Of a DNA stretch of 5,157 bases, positions 4,729-5,157 are shown one piece after another. Position 1 is the stretch's first letter. Every line of letters begins with the position of its first letter. The translations under genes were made by a program, and so were the position numbers. The stretch lies in assembly GCA_902789835.1 (NCBI GenBank), contig CADAPN010000230.1:1-5157 (forward strand), given 5' to 3'. The notes under the pieces were generated by a model. It made no database searches and was not told the DNA's origin. It worked only from the letters and a program-made list of their open reading frames with translations. The stretch comes from Oscillospiraceae bacterium. Its GTDB lineage: Bacteria > Bacillota_A > Clostridia > Oscillospirales > Oscillospiraceae.

Positions 4729-5157
4729 TTATCTCATGCGCTGAAAGCTGCTGTCCTCGCTTCGCTCTGCGATGTCGTCATGCCAGCAGAGGCAGCCGTC
4801 GGTGTCCGGATAGAAGAAGCCGCTAATGTTGTCCTGCACATCGTTGATCCGGCTCTCGCCGTCGCTTGTGTATTCGGTGATGACGCGGCGGCCGTGCCTG
4901 TAGGCAAGTCTCCCGTCACCGTCCAGCGCGCCGATCATGCTCCAGGTGGTCTCCTCGGAGGCGCTGTTGGGCCAGTGGGCCTCGATGATCACCCTGTCGG
5001 CGGCAAGGCCGTGGTGGAGGGTGATTCTGCCGCGTCCGGCGATCTTCTCCGTCCAGGTGCCGAGGAAGGGATCGAGCGTGGTGTCCGGCTCCTTCACGCC
5101 GGTCTTCTCCGCCGCGGCATAGTACCAGCCCTGCATGAACTCTGCAATGCTGAAATC
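4729..5157 (-). CDS. C-terminal part of an unrecognised protein, start outside window
   Basis: The frame is open to the right edge, giving 142 visible residues. The first in-frame Met (5136) lacks a ribosome binding site and is preceded by seven further sense codons (DFSIAEF), so the true start is probably outside. The visible part reads as a beta-rich domain: LDPFLGTWTEKIAGRGRITL, then VIIEAHWPNSASEETTWSMIGALD, RLAYRHGRRVITEYTSDG, SGFFYPDTDGCLCWHDD. I recall similar WPNSASE...W domains at the C-terminus of secreted or lipoprotein-like hypothetical proteins of gut Clostridia, but I cannot confirm this here. No function is assigned. A signal peptide cannot be checked because the N-terminus is missing. 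It is convergent with the flavin reductase gene. Confidence 0.75.
   Translation of the reverse strand, partial: DFSIAEFMQGWYYAAAEKTGVKEPDTTLDPFLGTWTEKIAGRGRITLHHGLAADRVIIEAHWPNSASEETTWSMIGALDGDGRLAYRHGRRVITEYTSDGESRINDVQDNISGFFYPDTDGCLCWHDDIAERSEDSSFQRMR

Overview
The window looks like chromosomal DNA of an anaerobic, fairly GC-rich Firmicute, most likely a gut Clostridia/Oscillospiraceae- or Lachnospiraceae-type bacterium. That is inferred from protein style, strong AAGGAG-type ribosome binding sites, sigma-A-like promoters and short intergenic gaps; nothing here fixes the species. Seven protein-coding genes are supported (six complete, one cut by the right edge). There are also two copies of a short non-autonomous mobile element (one complete, one cut by the left edge), two intrinsic terminators and two readable promoter regions. 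No tRNA, rRNA, CRISPR or phage genes were seen.

Left part (1-2790), all on the + strand: the right end of a MITE-like element, then a family 2 glycosyltransferase (61-1038), a fold-type I PLP aminotransferase (1119-2258) and a RidA enamine/imine deaminase (2359-2736). RidA has its own extended -10 promoter and ends in a strong terminator. The aminotransferase and RidA make metabolic sense together, because RidA proteins hydrolyse reactive enamine/imine intermediates released by PLP enzymes. The glycosyltransferase looks compositionally different (more A/T-rich codons) and has no obvious link to them.

Middle (2789-3000): a complete element of about 204 bp with 12-bp perfect ends inside longer imperfect terminal inverted repeats, flanked by a 4-bp CTTG duplication. 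It sits between two convergent genes and directly abuts the stop codon of the right-hand one.

Right part (3001-4710): a compact redox cassette. An HxlR-family regulator (3647-3994) and an Isf-like iron-sulfur/FMN flavoprotein (3001-3627) form a leftward operon, divergent from a flavin-reductase-family FMN-binding protein (4099-4668). The 104-bp region between them holds two inverted repeats (likely operator) and a perfect 16-bp palindrome that supplies a -10 element to both strands. The cassette is probably a small-molecule or redox-responsive unit controlled by its own regulator. The window ends with the C-terminal part of an unrecognised leftward gene (4729-5157).

I do not see a clearly new biological system. 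The most unusual structures are the palindromic shared -10 region and the mobile element with its precise insertion site.
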